A stretch of 64,000 bases of DNA from an uncultured bacterium (lineage in GTDB: Bacteria > Cyanobacteriota > Vampirovibrionia > Gastranaerophilales > Gastranaerophilaceae), in the NCBI GenBank assembly GCA_902777855.1, contig CACYVN010000001.1, positions 186,001-250,000 on the forward strand, read 5' to 3'. The notes under the pieces are model-generated. The model was not told where the DNA came from, ran no database searches, and saw nothing but the letters and a program-made list of their open reading frames with translations. Position numbers and translations under genes: made by a program. The stretch's first letter is position 1; each line of letters begins with the position of its first letter. Below, piece by piece: positions 35,434-43,999 of the stretch.

Positions 35434-35810
35434 TGCCGGTGGTCGGGGACTGTCTTGAGTTGCTCGCAATAAACGGCATTCCGCATTTTGGCTTTTGCGC
35501 CACAAGGCACAGCTAAAATCTGCTCCAGCCTCTGCTCGGCGCTCGCCGAACCGAGAGTTCTGTTCTCCCAGCTTGACCACTACACTAAAAAACAGACCTC
35601 AAAAGAAGTCTGTTTTTTAGTATGCCGGTGGTCGGGGTCTGTCTTGAGTCGCTCGCAGTAAACGGCATTTCGCATTTTGTCTTTTGTGCCTATTGGCACA
35701 AGCCAAAATCTGCTCCAGCCTCTGCTCGCTCCTCGTGAACCGACAAAAGGTCGGTTCTCCCCATAACCACTTATAAAAAACAGACTTCGTCTGAAGTCTG
35801 TTTTTTTATA
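35434..35810 (-). repeat. Two tandem ~189-bp units, each with a tRNA-Leu 3' end
   Basis: Units at 35434-35622 and 35623-35810 each begin (plus strand) with TGCCGGTGGTCGGGG, the complement of the last 15 bases of the adjacent tRNA-Leu, and end with an AAAAAACAGAC-type hairpin. The units are more GC-rich than their surroundings. Open frames within them look spurious. The whole 35376-36019 interval holds only these units, the tRNA and its upstream region. The layout suggests repeated recombination or slippage at the tRNA 3' end. Confidence 0.85.
35775..35806 (-). terminator. Terminator of tRNA-Leu
   Basis: The hairpin AAAAAACAGACTTC / GAAGTCTGTTTTTT with a GTCT loop stands just after the tRNA on the minus strand. 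A near copy with one mismatch is at 35587-35618. Confidence 0.85.
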
Positions 35811-35896
35811 TGCCGGTGGTCGGGGTCGAACCGACACGGGGCGTGAACCCCACCAGATTTTGAGTCTGGCACGTCTACCAATTCCATCACACCGGC
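35811..35896 (-). tRNA. tRNA-Leu (CAA)
   Basis: An 86-nt class II tRNA on the minus strand. The acceptor is GCCGGTG / CACCGGC with discriminator A73. The anticodon arm CAGACTCAAAATCTG gives anticodon CAA. A long variable arm (GGGGTTCACGCCCC) and a T arm GGTTCGACCCC are present. CCA is not encoded. Two extra copies of its last 15 bases follow at ~189-bp spacing. Confidence 0.97.
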
Positions 35897-36019
35897 GTGT
35901 GGTATCCGTATATCAATATTATCAAAAAAATATTATTTTTCAACAAGAAATTATAATTACTCTTTTGAATTTCCTCTATGGGAATATTTTTTATTGATTA
36001 TTTTATTCATAACTTTACT

Positions 36020-36811
36020 ATGCGTAAACTAAAAATTTTAATTCTGTTTTTAATATATTTATCATTGCCTGTCAGCGCTACAACTTATTCGGGCGGGGTT
36101 ACAAAAATCGGGCAGCAGGAAAGCAACAAAATTATTGATTCCAAAACAAAACAGCCTGTTGAATTTGCAAAAATATCTGTTCCTCAGCAAAAATTTCGTA
36201 CATATTCGGATATGAACGGCAATTTTGAACTCCCTGATATTCAAATTAAACAGCCGACTATCATTAATGTCGAAAAAGAAGGTTACAGACCATTTTCACT
36301 CACAATAAACAATAACCAAAGCCTGAATACCCCTATGCAGATTGAAATTGCACGTTCTGAGCCCTTTGACATAAACCTTGATTCAGAAATAATTCACCTC
36401 GGGGATAACAGTTTTTCCAAAAACTCCGCTTCCGCAAATGATTTTAAACTCAAATCCTCCGGGGCAAGCTATTCTAAGGATTTTATTATGACAGAAAATG
36501 CAAAGAAAAGCACAAATTATCTTTGTATCGGTTCAATCTGCGGTCTTGATACATTGCTTGCAAAAAAAATGGGACAAAATAAAATCCGTACATCTGCCTA
36601 CTCAACTCCGACTGAAGTCTTTTTCAATAATCAAAAAATCGGGGAAATTAAAATCAACGGCGACGGTCAAAGAATAAAAATCCCAAATTCTCTCATAAAG
36701 GCTGATTCAAAAAATCAAATTACCATAAAAACCGGACATAACACCTACGCAAGTAACCACCTTGATTATGACGATATTGAAATGATGAATATCTCCATTT
36801 TGAGCGAATAA
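36020..36811 (+). CDS. Secreted protein with carboxypeptidase-regulatory-like domain
   Basis: A 263-residue exported protein with signal peptide MRKLKILILFLIYLSLPVSA. Residues ~30-90 form a CarboxypepD_reg-like beta-sandwich (IIDSKTKQPVEFAKISVPQ...YSDMNGNFELPDI...VEKEGYRPFSLTI), common in surface and outer-membrane proteins. The rest is beta-rich without known motifs. No strong ribosome site is seen; an in-frame ATG at 35978 would place extra hydrophobic residues before the signal. It is likely a cell-surface or periplasmic protein. Confidence 0.7.
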   Translation: MRKLKILILFLIYLSLPVSATTYSGGVTKIGQQESNKIIDSKTKQPVEFAKISVPQQKFRTYSDMNGNFELPDIQIKQPTIINVEKEGYRPFSLTINNNQSLNTPMQIEIARSEPFDINLDSEIIHLGDNSFSKNSASANDFKLKSSGASYSKDFIMTENAKKSTNYLCIGSICGLDTLLAKKMGQNKIRTSAYSTPTEVFFNNQKIGEIKINGDGQRIKIPNSLIKADSKNQITIKTGHNTYASNHLDYDDIEMMNISILSE

Positions 36812-36815
36812 AAAA

Positions 36816-36837
36816 GGGCAGAATTATAATTCTGCCC
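36816..36837. terminator. Bidirectional terminator
   Basis: A perfect palindrome with arms GGGCAGAATTA / TAATTCTGCCC, A-rich before it, between the convergent secreted-protein gene and ftsZ. Confidence 0.8.
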
Positions 36838-36860
36838 ACTAAATTTATTTTATGTGATTA

Positions 36861-38063
36861 TTATCTTTTCAAGAAATCCGGAATTTCAATATTAGTGAAG
36901 TTTTTATTTGAACTTCCGCTATCCATAACTGATTTTGGCTGAGTATTGAATGCACCTGAAAAATAATCAGCTGCGTTTAATTTTGAAATATCACCATCAA
37001 ATGTCTTATTTGAAGAACCAAAAGTTGTAATATTCAAAGCTGAAGAATTGTTTCTCAATTCAAAACCGGTTGCAATAACCGTAATTTGGATAGAACCGTC
37101 TTTTATTGTGTCACTGATTGCAGTACCGATAATAACTGTTGCGTCTTCTAAAACAGCATCGTGGATAATAGATGCTGCATCACTGATTTCGTGAATACCG
37201 ATATCCGGTCCGCCTGTGATGTTAACGATAACACCTGAAGCTCCATTAATATCAGATTCCAGCAATTGGGAATTAATAGCCATCTGAGCAGCTTTTACCG
37301 CTCTGCCTTCACCCTGAGATCTTCCGATACCCATTAATGCTGAGCCGGAAGATAACATTACAGATTTGACATCGGCAAAGTCAACGTTAATGATGCCCGG
37401 GATAGTAATAATATCAGTTAAACCCTGAACACCTTTCAGTAAAACATCGTCAACAATTCCGAATGATTCCATAAGTGCACATTGTCTGTCAACAACCTGA
37501 AGCAATTTATCGTTCGGTATAACAATAACAGAATCGACATATTCTTTTAATTTGTCAAGACCGGCATTAGCTTGATTTTGTCTTTTTTTGCCTTCCCAGG
37601 TAAAAGGTTTGGTAACAACACCGACAGTTAAAATCCCAAGTTCTTTTGCGATTTTTGCAACAACAGGAGCCGCACCGGTACCGGTTCCGCCGCCCATGCC
37701 TGCAGTGATAAATACCATATCTGCACCATCAAGAGCCTGAGTAATTTCCTGATGTGCTTCTTCTGCAGCTCTTTCACCAACAGACGGATCATTTCCGGCA
37801 CCAAGACCCTGAGTTGAGGATGAACCGAGTTGAATTCTGTTTTTGGTTTGACCCTGAGTCAACGCCTGCAAATCAGTATTCAACAACCAAAATTCCACAC
37901 CGGATAATCCAGCTCTAATCATACGGTTAACAGCATTGCCGCCGCCACCGCCGACACCAACGACCTTGATATTCGCAGGGTTTACATTTGATCTGAAATT
38001 TGTTCCGTCACTCGGACTTGTACTTTCTTTTGCCGCAAATAAGTCTGCTACGATATTTTCCAC
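36861..38063 (-). CDS. ftsZ: Cell division protein FtsZ
   Basis: A 400-residue tubulin homologue that forms the division ring. The GTP-binding region has [15 protein letters not shown] and the tubulin signature [10 protein letters not shown]. The T7/synergy-loop region [11 protein letters not shown] follows. A variable linker leads to the C-terminal peptide EIPDFLKR, which binds FtsA/ZipA-type partners. The start is GTG, with AGAGGT upstream. It stands alone, not in a dcw cluster. Confidence 0.98.
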   Translation of the reverse strand: MENIVADLFAAKESTSPSDGTNFRSNVNPANIKVVGVGGGGGNAVNRMIRAGLSGVEFWLLNTDLQALTQGQTKNRIQLGSSSTQGLGAGNDPSVGERAAEEAHQEITQALDGADMVFITAGMGGGTGTGAAPVVAKIAKELGILTVGVVTKPFTWEGKKRQNQANAGLDKLKEYVDSVIVIPNDKLLQVVDRQCALMESFGIVDDVLLKGVQGLTDIITIPGIINVDFADVKSVMLSSGSALMGIGRSQGEGRAVKAAQMAINSQLLESDINGASGVIVNITGGPDIGIHEISDAASIIHDAVLEDATVIIGTAISDTIKDGSIQITVIATGFELRNNSSALNITTFGSSNKTFDGDISKLNAADYFSGAFNTQPKSVMDSGSSNKNFTNIEIPDFLKR

Positions 38064-38200
38064 TTTTATTTACCTCTTATACCTTAATCCTAAAACATTT
38101 AATTACACAATAAGCGTAATCTTAACAATATACTATTTTAAAAAGATTAAAAGTACAAGAAATTTAACAAAATTATGAACAAAAATTAAGTTATTGATTT

Positions 38201-39127
38201 TTAAGCCAAGAATGTATTATCAGATACATATTTTTTATCAATTCTTGTAGCCATTTCAGCTTTTGTTATTTTACCATCGTGGTTATAATCCAATGCAGAA
38301 TTGCTTTCGTAATATTTTAAAAGTTTTCCGTCTCTGCCTTTTTCACCTTTTGTACAAAGAACTTCACTGTTAGCTCTTGCAGGTAAAAATACCAACGCAT
38401 ATAAATCACCTTTGCTTAATTTTGCATCAGCAGCGAAGCCTCTTGTAACCTTTGATTCTTTAAGCGTTTTTTCAACCAAATCAAGCTGTTCCATCGGAGA
38501 CATTTTTCTGATTTTTGCGACATCAAAAAATTGTGGCATGAAGCAGATTAATCCACTTGCACCATTTCTTCCGACGACTTGTGCATTGAGGCTTGATTCT
38601 GAATTCATTACGGCAAGTAAATCTCTGTAGTTGCAGTTAAGATTTTTAGCAATTTGTTTTACTCTTTTTAAAAATTCAGGGCCATATTGAGTTCCTCTGC
38701 CTTTACCTTTTAAAGTCATACCCTGCGGACGGGATTCTGAATCACTTGCTTCATCTTCTGTAACTTCTTTTGAAGGAGTTGCAGAAGTTGAAGCAGCAGA
38801 AGTTTTATTTGCAGCAGTTGCAGGTGCAGCTGTTGCAAACGGATTTGATGTAGCCTGCGGATTGTATGTGAAGGTTTGCGGAGCCTGATAAGAATATCCA
38901 CCAAAACCACCCATAGCATAAGGATTCGCATAAATCATCGGCATATAAGAATTAAAAATTGAGCAAGTGCACATCGGCATTACCGGCATCATTGGCATAA
39001 ATGGTTGTAATCCGGCAGTTTGAGCAGCTAAACCCATAAAGAAATTCATGCGTGGATTAAAACAACCCATCATAAACGGATTGCATCCGCCAAATCTGAT
39101 ATTCTGTTGAAAACTCATCATAAACAT
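38201..39127 (-). CDS. Lytic-transglycosylase-like protein with EF-hand
   Basis: A 308-residue protein. The Met/Pro/Gly-rich N-terminal ~100 residues (NPFMMGCFNPRMNFFMGLAAQ) and an Ala/Thr/Ser linker precede a transglycosylase-like fold: CNYRDLLAVMNSESSLNAQVVGRNGASGLICFMPQ, where the Glu in NSESS is the likely catalytic acid. A calcium-binding EF-hand loop (DYNHDGKITKAE) lies near the C terminus. No signal peptide is visible, so export would need another route. It may remodel peptidoglycan or be a surface protein of this lineage. Confidence 0.7.
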   Translation of the reverse strand: MFMMSFQQNIRFGGCNPFMMGCFNPRMNFFMGLAAQTAGLQPFMPMMPVMPMCTCSIFNSYMPMIYANPYAMGGFGGYSYQAPQTFTYNPQATSNPFATAAPATAANKTSAASTSATPSKEVTEDEASDSESRPQGMTLKGKGRGTQYGPEFLKRVKQIAKNLNCNYRDLLAVMNSESSLNAQVVGRNGASGLICFMPQFFDVAKIRKMSPMEQLDLVEKTLKESKVTRGFAADAKLSKGDLYALVFLPARANSEVLCTKGEKGRDGKLLKYYESNSALDYNHDGKITKAEMATRIDKKYVSDNTFLA

Positions 39128-39286
39128 CCCGTATAATCCCCTTGTATATATATAAAGTATATTCGCATGAAATAATTGCCTAAATTTTATATTTATGTAA
39201 ATAAATGTTAAGTCAGTTTACAAATTGATTAATTTTAAATTCCATGTTTATTATATTATTTATAGTGGTAGAGGATAGATTTAGTA

Positions 39287-39967
39287 ATGGTAAACGAAAC
39301 AAAAACACACGAAATTACTGTCGATGTCGTTATCTTAACTATTAAAAACAATGCGTTGCAGGTATTGCTTGTAAAACGTACAAATGAACCGTTTAAAGAC
39401 AAATGGGCAATTCCGGGAGGTTATGTCAGATTGTCGGAAAATCTTGACGATGCGGCACTGAGAATTTTGAAAGAAAAAACAGCGGTAGATAATATTTATC
39501 TTGAGCAGTTATATACATTCGGGGATCCTTTAAGACACCCTGACGGACGTGTAATTACCTGTGCATATTTTGCACTTGTAAGGTCTGAGGATATGAAAAT
39601 TGTCCCGACAGCAGAGCTTGGCTGGCATAAGGTTATAGACCTTCCGCCTTTGGCATTTGACCACAAAGAAATTATCCAATACTCACTCAAACGTACAAGA
39701 GAAAGACTTGAAATTTGTCCTGTTGCATATCAGTTATTACCTGAAAAATTTACATTAACCGAAATGCAAAAAGCATATGAGCTTATTATGCAGAAAAAAC
39801 TGGACAAACGTAATTTCAGAAAGAAAGCGCTTTCAACAGACGGGCTTGTTGAACTTGAAGAATATACAAAATCATCTTCAAAACGTCCTGCAAGACTTTA
39901 CACTTTCGAAAGAATTGAACTCAATTCAAAAAGAGCTCACTTCATTAAAAAAGGAGACAAAAAATAA
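39287..39967 (+). CDS. NrtR-like Nudix-domain transcriptional regulator
   Basis: A 226-residue protein with an N-terminal Nudix domain (VDVVILTI, KWAIPGGYVRLSENLDDAA) and a C-terminal winged helix (LPEKFTLTEMQKAYELIM...RNFRKKALSTDGLVE) as in NrtR, the ADP-ribose-responsive repressor of NAD genes. The Nudix box is degenerate: the expected REUxEE reads RILKEK, so hydrolase activity is probably lost and ligand sensing kept, as in many NrtR proteins. GAGGATAG precedes the ATG. secG follows. Confidence 0.85.
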   Translation: MVNETKTHEITVDVVILTIKNNALQVLLVKRTNEPFKDKWAIPGGYVRLSENLDDAALRILKEKTAVDNIYLEQLYTFGDPLRHPDGRVITCAYFALVRSEDMKIVPTAELGWHKVIDLPPLAFDHKEIIQYSLKRTRERLEICPVAYQLLPEKFTLTEMQKAYELIMQKKLDKRNFRKKALSTDGLVELEEYTKSSSKRPARLYTFERIELNSKRAHFIKKGDKK

Positions 39968-40192
39968 ATGGCAAATACATTATGGTATATAGCAACCGGT
40001 TGCGCAGTATTTTTAATTTTGTTAATTTTAATGCATTCCCCAAAAGGTGACGGCATCGGCGGAATCGGCGGAGCTTCACACATTTTTGCATCCCAAAAGA
40101 GTGCAGAAAAAGGTTTGAATAAAATCACCGGAATTTTCTGTGCAATCTTTATTGTTTGCTCGTTCCTCATTGGTTTGGGAATTGTAAAATAA
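39968..40192 (+). CDS. secG: Preprotein translocase subunit SecG
   Basis: A 74-residue protein with two membrane helices (YIATGCAVFLILLILM and IFCAIFIVCSFLIGLGIV) around a Gly-rich loop (GDGIGGIGGAS), the standard SecG layout; it stimulates the SecYEG channel. AAAAGGAG precedes the ATG. It follows the NrtR-like gene immediately. Confidence 0.93.
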   Translation: MANTLWYIATGCAVFLILLILMHSPKGDGIGGIGGASHIFASQKSAEKGLNKITGIFCAIFIVCSFLIGLGIVK

Positions 40193-40250
40193 TCTTATAT
40201 ATTATTTCATATTTTGTGGATAATATTTTGATACTATAGTAGGGTAGACT

Positions 40251-40321
40251 GTAGGGTGGACTTTAGTCTACCATTAGATTGTAGATTGTAGGGTAGATTG
40301 TAGGGTAGACTTTAGTCTACC
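40251..40321 (+). repeat. REP palindromes, right-facing pair
   Basis: Two GTAG-headed palindromes, GTAG + GGTGGACTTTAGTCTACC (40251-40272) and GTAG + GGTAGACTTTAGTCTACC (40300-40321), plus partial repeats of GTAGGGTAGA between them. A GTAG foot next to a hairpin is the recognition feature of REP-associated tyrosine transposases; one lies next to them. Confidence 0.85.
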
Positions 40322-40333
40322 ATTATCTGTTTT

Positions 40334-40855
40334 TTATTCTAAATCTAAACCGATTATATTATTTTTATCACCGAAATTACACCAATTCATTTCGTAATAT
40401 CCGTTTTTTACAAATAATTTGAATGTTGAATATTCCCAATCACAAGGATTAATATTTTGGTGTTTCACAGAATTGTAATGGATATAATCAACGTGCCTGT
40501 TAAAATCATTTTCATCCCTGATTATATGGTCATAATACTTCCTTTGCCAAATTCCTTTTTCACCTCTTTTTATTTGAGCCAATGTTTGATTATAATTTTT
40601 GGGTAGATTCCTTGAAAAATGTGATTTAAAAGATGCAACAATTTTAGGATATTCACTTGAATTTTCGGCATTTATAAGTAAATGTAAATGGTCAGGCATA
40701 ACAATACCTGCAATAATTTTAAATTTATATTTAACAAATTTTAAAGACTCCCTCAATAATTTAATATATTTAATCAAAATAGGATTACGATTATATGTGA
40801 CAATAGTCAAAAATACAATATTGTTTTCGGAATAATATCTTTTGAAATTTGACAT
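40334..40855 (-). CDS. REP-associated tyrosine transposase (RAYT)
   Basis: A 173-residue Y1 transposase of the TnpA_REP kind. The metal-binding HxH is in MPDHLHLLI, and the catalytic-Tyr region is KYYDHIIRDENDFNRHVDYIHYNSVKH; FLTIVTYNRNP at the N terminus is typical. Such enzymes cut single-stranded DNA at GTAG-hairpin REP sites. The gene is flanked by REP palindromes in opposite orientations (40251-40321 and 40886-40907). It appears intact. ATG 40855 is preferred to the ATG at 40873. Confidence 0.93.
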   Translation of the reverse strand: MSNFKRYYSENNIVFLTIVTYNRNPILIKYIKLLRESLKFVKYKFKIIAGIVMPDHLHLLINAENSSEYPKIVASFKSHFSRNLPKNYNQTLAQIKRGEKGIWQRKYYDHIIRDENDFNRHVDYIHYNSVKHQNINPCDWEYSTFKLFVKNGYYEMNWCNFGDKNNIIGLDLE

Positions 40856-40885
40856 AGAATAATAATAACACAAAAGCCTTAATAT

Positions 40886-40907
40886 GGTAGACTAAAGTCT
40901 ACCCTAC
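40886..40907 (-). repeat. REP palindrome, inverted
   Basis: GGTAGACTAAAGTCTACC followed by CTAC; on the minus strand this reads GTAG + hairpin, so it faces opposite to the pair at 40251-40321 and closes the RAYT unit. Confidence 0.85.
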
Positions 40908-40974
40908 TGACTGACTCTCATACAATAAATGAGAAAAAAGAAGTTGTAAAAATGACAGTAACAAAATATGAACG

Positions 40975-41256
40975 CTAATTACTCACTATAGGTAATTCGT
41001 CGTAAGATTTACTGTTTAAATCATAAGGGACTGTCACTTCATAATAATATGCGTTCATAGGGCATATATCAATGTAATGAGTATCATCAATTTTTTTATT
41101 ACATTTTTTATGGTAATTATCCTCAAGTTGTTTTCTTAGTTGAATATTATAAGATGTATCGTAAACTGTCGGTTTTTTACCTGTATAATTCGGAGCAGAA
41201 AAGGCAACATTTGCAGTTAATAAAACTATTAAAGATGTAATCAATATGCGTTTCAT
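40975..41256 (-). CDS. Small secreted hypothetical protein
   Basis: A 93-residue protein with signal peptide MKRILITSLIVLLTANVAFS and a short mature part containing two Cys (KKCNKKIDDTHYIDIC), perhaps one disulfide. AAGGAG precedes ATG 41256. No domain recognised. Similar small exported proteins occur elsewhere in the window (21142). Confidence 0.75.
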   Translation of the reverse strand: MKRILITSLIVLLTANVAFSAPNYTGKKPTVYDTSYNIQLRKQLEDNYHKKCNKKIDDTHYIDICPMNAYYYEVTVPYDLNSKSYDELPIVSN

Positions 41257-41339
41257 AAAAAACTCCTTACACATATTATAACGCATATTGAACAGAAATT
41301 GTTCATTCTATCGTATAAACATGAAGAAATATTAAAATT

Positions 41340-41666
41340 ATGCAAAATGGAATTGATTTAACAAATGTTCTTAAAGGTGCACTAAAATCTCGGAACAATC
41401 CAACGGATTTAAAGGCAATAAATATTGCCAAAGTCGTCAAACTTGAACCTTTGACGGTTTCCTTGTATGAGGGCAAAGTTCTTTTAAGAGAAGATAACGA
41501 ACTCTATATCTCCGAGTGGTTTCGGTTTCGGTGCAATATTGACAAAGAAAAAACTTTGAGCGAAACCGTACCGTCAAACCTCGGCAGTGCAAAAAATTGC
41601 CCCCTACAATTTAACTATTGCGTAATTGGTTTATTCACTTTACAATACTTCTATGGCAAAAGTTAA
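41340..41666 (+). CDS. Hypothetical protein, phage DUF2577-like
   Basis: A 108-residue protein with a pattern (VVKLEPLTVSLYEGKVLLREDNELYISEWF) resembling small phage tail-assembly proteins of the DUF2577 kind. The last ~20 residues run into the radA start region and look non-conserved, so the reading frame may be eroded at its end. No strong ribosome site is seen. It is uncertain whether this is a live gene or a leader segment before radA. Confidence 0.35.
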   Translation: MQNGIDLTNVLKGALKSRNNPTDLKAINIAKVVKLEPLTVSLYEGKVLLREDNELYISEWFRFRCNIDKEKTLSETVPSNLGSAKNCPLQFNYCVIGLFTLQYFYGKS

Positions 41667-43029
41667 ATCAAAATGGGTATGTCAAAATTGCGGGTATGAA
41701 AGCGCAGGATATTTGGGCAAGTGCCCTGAGTGTTCATCCTGGGGAAGTTTTGTCGAAGAAGTCCAAAGCGAACGACCCATTAATATTTCACCGCAGGGAA
41801 TTGTAAACGACTGCAAACCGTCACTAATAAATGATATTCATGTAGGGAAAGAAATCAGAGTAAGCACGGGCATATCGGAATTTGACAGAATTTTGGGCGG
41901 AGGACTTGTTCAGGGTTCCATTGTTCTAATAGCAGGTGACCCGGGTATAGGGAAATCCACAATACTTTTGCAGACAAGCGGAGGACTTGCAAATTTAGGC
42001 AAAAAAGTTCTGTATGTTTCAGCAGAAGAGTCTGCAGGACAGTTGAAATTAAGGGCAGACAGATTAGGGGTAAAAAGTGACTCTATCTATATTTACCCCC
42101 AAACAAATCTTGAAAGCATAAAATCGCAGATTGAAGAACTTTCGCCAGATATGGTTGTTATAGACAGTATTCAGGCTATTTATTCGCAGACTATCCAAAG
42201 CAGTGCGGGAAGTGTTTCTCAAATTCGTGAGTGCTGTAATATTCTTATGCAGATAGCAAAAACAAAAAATATAACAGTGCTTGTTATCGGGCACGTTACA
42301 AAAGACGGCAATATCGCAGGCCCGAAGGTTTTGGAGCATATGGTTGACACCGTTATATCTTTTGAAGGGGATAAATATAAATCCTACAGAATGTTACGCT
42401 CAATGAAAAACCGTTTCGGCAACACAAGTGAAGTCGGGATTTTTGAAATGGGTTCAAACGGATTAAAGGAAGTTATTAACCCGAATCAGTTGTTTTTGAA
42501 TGAGCGTTCGCAGGAAAACATTCCGGGAACGGCAATAATTGTTACAAATGAAGGCACAAGACCTTTGCTTGTGGAAATTCAGGCACTTGTCGGTGCTACT
42601 CCATACCCGTCACCAAGACGTGTTGCAAACGGTGTTGATTTTGGCAGACTGCTTCAAATCCTTGCAGTACTCGAAAAAAGAGTTGGGTTGAATTTATCTA
42701 AACAGGATGTTTATGTCAACGTTATGGGCGGAATTGAGGTTGATGAACCGAGTGCTGATTTAGGAATTGCGCTTGCTATTGCAACCTGTGCAAGAGATGT
42801 TGTTGTGGACTCTCAAACGGTTATCATCGGTGAAATCGGGCTGTCAGGCGAAATTCACCCCGTCAATAATCTTGAAAAAATGCTCAATGAAGCCTCAATG
42901 ACAGGGTTTAAAAAGGCGATTATTCCATATGCAAATAAAGATATAACGCATCCGAAAATCAAAACGGTTCCTGTCAAACGATTAATTGATGCTATTGGTG
43001 CGTGTATCAGTCCCGAAGGGAATAAATAA
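41653..43029 (+). CDS. radA: DNA repair protein RadA
   Basis: A 458-residue RecA-like branch-migration helicase. It has an N-terminal zinc finger (CQNCGYESAGYLGKCPEC), Walker A GDPGIGKST, the RadA-specific KNRFG motif (MKNRFGNTSEVG) and a C-terminal Lon-like domain (DVYVNVMGGIEVDEPSADLGIALAI). Its TAA overlaps the pncC ATG by one base. Confidence 0.97.
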   Translation: MAKVKSKWVCQNCGYESAGYLGKCPECSSWGSFVEEVQSERPINISPQGIVNDCKPSLINDIHVGKEIRVSTGISEFDRILGGGLVQGSIVLIAGDPGIGKSTILLQTSGGLANLGKKVLYVSAEESAGQLKLRADRLGVKSDSIYIYPQTNLESIKSQIEELSPDMVVIDSIQAIYSQTIQSSAGSVSQIRECCNILMQIAKTKNITVLVIGHVTKDGNIAGPKVLEHMVDTVISFEGDKYKSYRMLRSMKNRFGNTSEVGIFEMGSNGLKEVINPNQLFLNERSQENIPGTAIIVTNEGTRPLLVEIQALVGATPYPSPRRVANGVDFGRLLQILAVLEKRVGLNLSKQDVYVNVMGGIEVDEPSADLGIALAIATCARDVVVDSQTVIIGEIGLSGEIHPVNNLEKMLNEASMTGFKKAIIPYANKDITHPKIKTVPVKRLIDAIGACISPEGNK

Positions 43030-43517
43030 TGACATTAGAAGAAGAATTAGGACAGATTTTAAGAGAGAAGAAATTGACAATAGCAACCGCCGAATCCTGC
43101 ACGGGCGGGCTTGTAAGTTCAAGGCTGACTGATATTTCAGGCAGTTCCGATTACGTTATGCTAAATTTTGTAACCTATGCAAATGAAGCCAAAAATAAAG
43201 TTTTGGGTGTAAGTTGGGATATTTTAAATAATTACGGTGCGGTAAGCGAACAATGCGCAAAAGAAATGGCAAACGGTCTAAACAGAGTAACAAACTGTGA
43301 TGTTGCACTCTGCACCACAGGAATTGCAGGCCCGACAGGAGGTACCAAGGACAAACCCGTCGGTTTGATGTTTACGTCTGTCAGATATAACGGAATTACG
43401 ACAGTAAAAGAAATACATTTGCCCCCAGATTTACCCCGAATTGAAATAAAACAAAAATTCTCTGACGAAGCGCTAAAACTTGCTTTGTCGGTCTTAAAAG
43501 ATAACCGTATTGCTTAA
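43029..43517 (+). CDS. pncC: Nicotinamide-nucleotide amidohydrolase (CinA C-terminal family)
   Basis: A 162-residue PncC-type enzyme that deamidates NMN to nicotinate mononucleotide in NAD recycling. Motifs are TIATAESCTGGLVSSRLTDISGSSDY and LCTTGIAGPTGGTKDKPVG. Only the C-terminal CinA domain is present. It is translationally coupled to radA (TAATG). The NrtR-like regulator nearby at 39287 may link to NAD metabolism. Confidence 0.92.
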   Translation: MTLEEELGQILREKKLTIATAESCTGGLVSSRLTDISGSSDYVMLNFVTYANEAKNKVLGVSWDILNNYGAVSEQCAKEMANGLNRVTNCDVALCTTGIAGPTGGTKDKPVGLMFTSVRYNGITTVKEIHLPPDLPRIEIKQKFSDEALKLALSVLKDNRIA

Positions 43518-43520
43518 ATT

Positions 43521-43564
43521 TTAACCGGCAATTAATTTTGCAAGTAATTCCGGGAATTTTGTAA
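43521..43564 (-). pseudogene. Fossil 3' end of a paralogue of the gene at 44365
   Basis: On the minus strand this segment reads TKFPELLAKLIAG followed by a stop, identical in protein to the C terminus of the gene at 44365-45273. At the DNA level 5 of 44 bases differ, and all five are synonymous (including TAA versus TAG). The remainder of the copy is missing; the palindromes and ParDE genes begin directly after it. Confidence 0.8.
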
Positions 43565-43571
43565 TCAATAA

Positions 43572-43656
43572 GTAAGTTGGGGTTTCTACCCCAACATTTT
43601 ATTTGTTGGGTTAGAAGTACAACTTACATATTTCGGTAGACTAAAGTCTACCCTAC
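43572..43656. repeat. Nested palindrome and REP element
   Basis: At 43572-43627 an outer pair GTAAGTTG / CAACTTAC encloses the hairpin GTTGGGGT-TTCT-ACCCCAAC (43576-43595). At 43635-43656 lies a REP palindrome GGTAGACTAAAGTCTACC + CTAC, identical to the one at 40886. The interval 43518-43753 has no other feature. Confidence 0.8.
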
Positions 43657-43753
43657 AAACTTTCAAAAATTGCCCTTTTGTTACAAAAATAAAAAATTAC
43701 AATTGAAGTTTTGCAACGCATCTTGTATAATGAGGGTAATAAAGGAGTATATT

Positions 43754-43999
43754 ATGGATATATCTTTATCACCTGATAACGAAAAATTTTTACAAAGTCA
43801 AATTGCGGCAGGAATTTATAATTCAATAAATGAGGCAATAAATGCAACAATAAGTATTGCTATATCTCAAGTTGAAATATCTCCTGAAAACATAACGAAT
43901 TTAAGAAAAGATATTGCCAAAGGTTTGGATGATATTAAAAACGGCAGAACACATGATTGCATCGAATTTATGGACGGATTAATTGCAAAATATGACTAA
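43754..43999 (+). CDS. ParD-like antitoxin
   Basis: An 81-residue antitoxin of the ParD/CC2985 type: an N-terminal short strand and helix pair (ISLSPDNEKFLQSQIAAGIYNSINEAINATI) for DNA binding and dimerisation, then an acidic, flexible C terminus that wraps the toxin. AAAGGAG lies 7 bp before ATG 43754. Its stop overlaps the toxin ATG by 8 bp (ATGACTAA), the usual coupling of toxin-antitoxin pairs. Confidence 0.85.
   Translation: MDISLSPDNEKFLQSQIAAGIYNSINEAINATISIAISQVEISPENITNLRKDIAKGLDDIKNGRTHDCIEFMDGLIAKYD

Noticed and set aside
35380-35837. Minus-strand frames of 66 and 85 codons in the tRNA-Leu repeat units
   Set aside because: They run through tRNA-end copies and hairpins and resemble the spurious frames often called over structured repeats.
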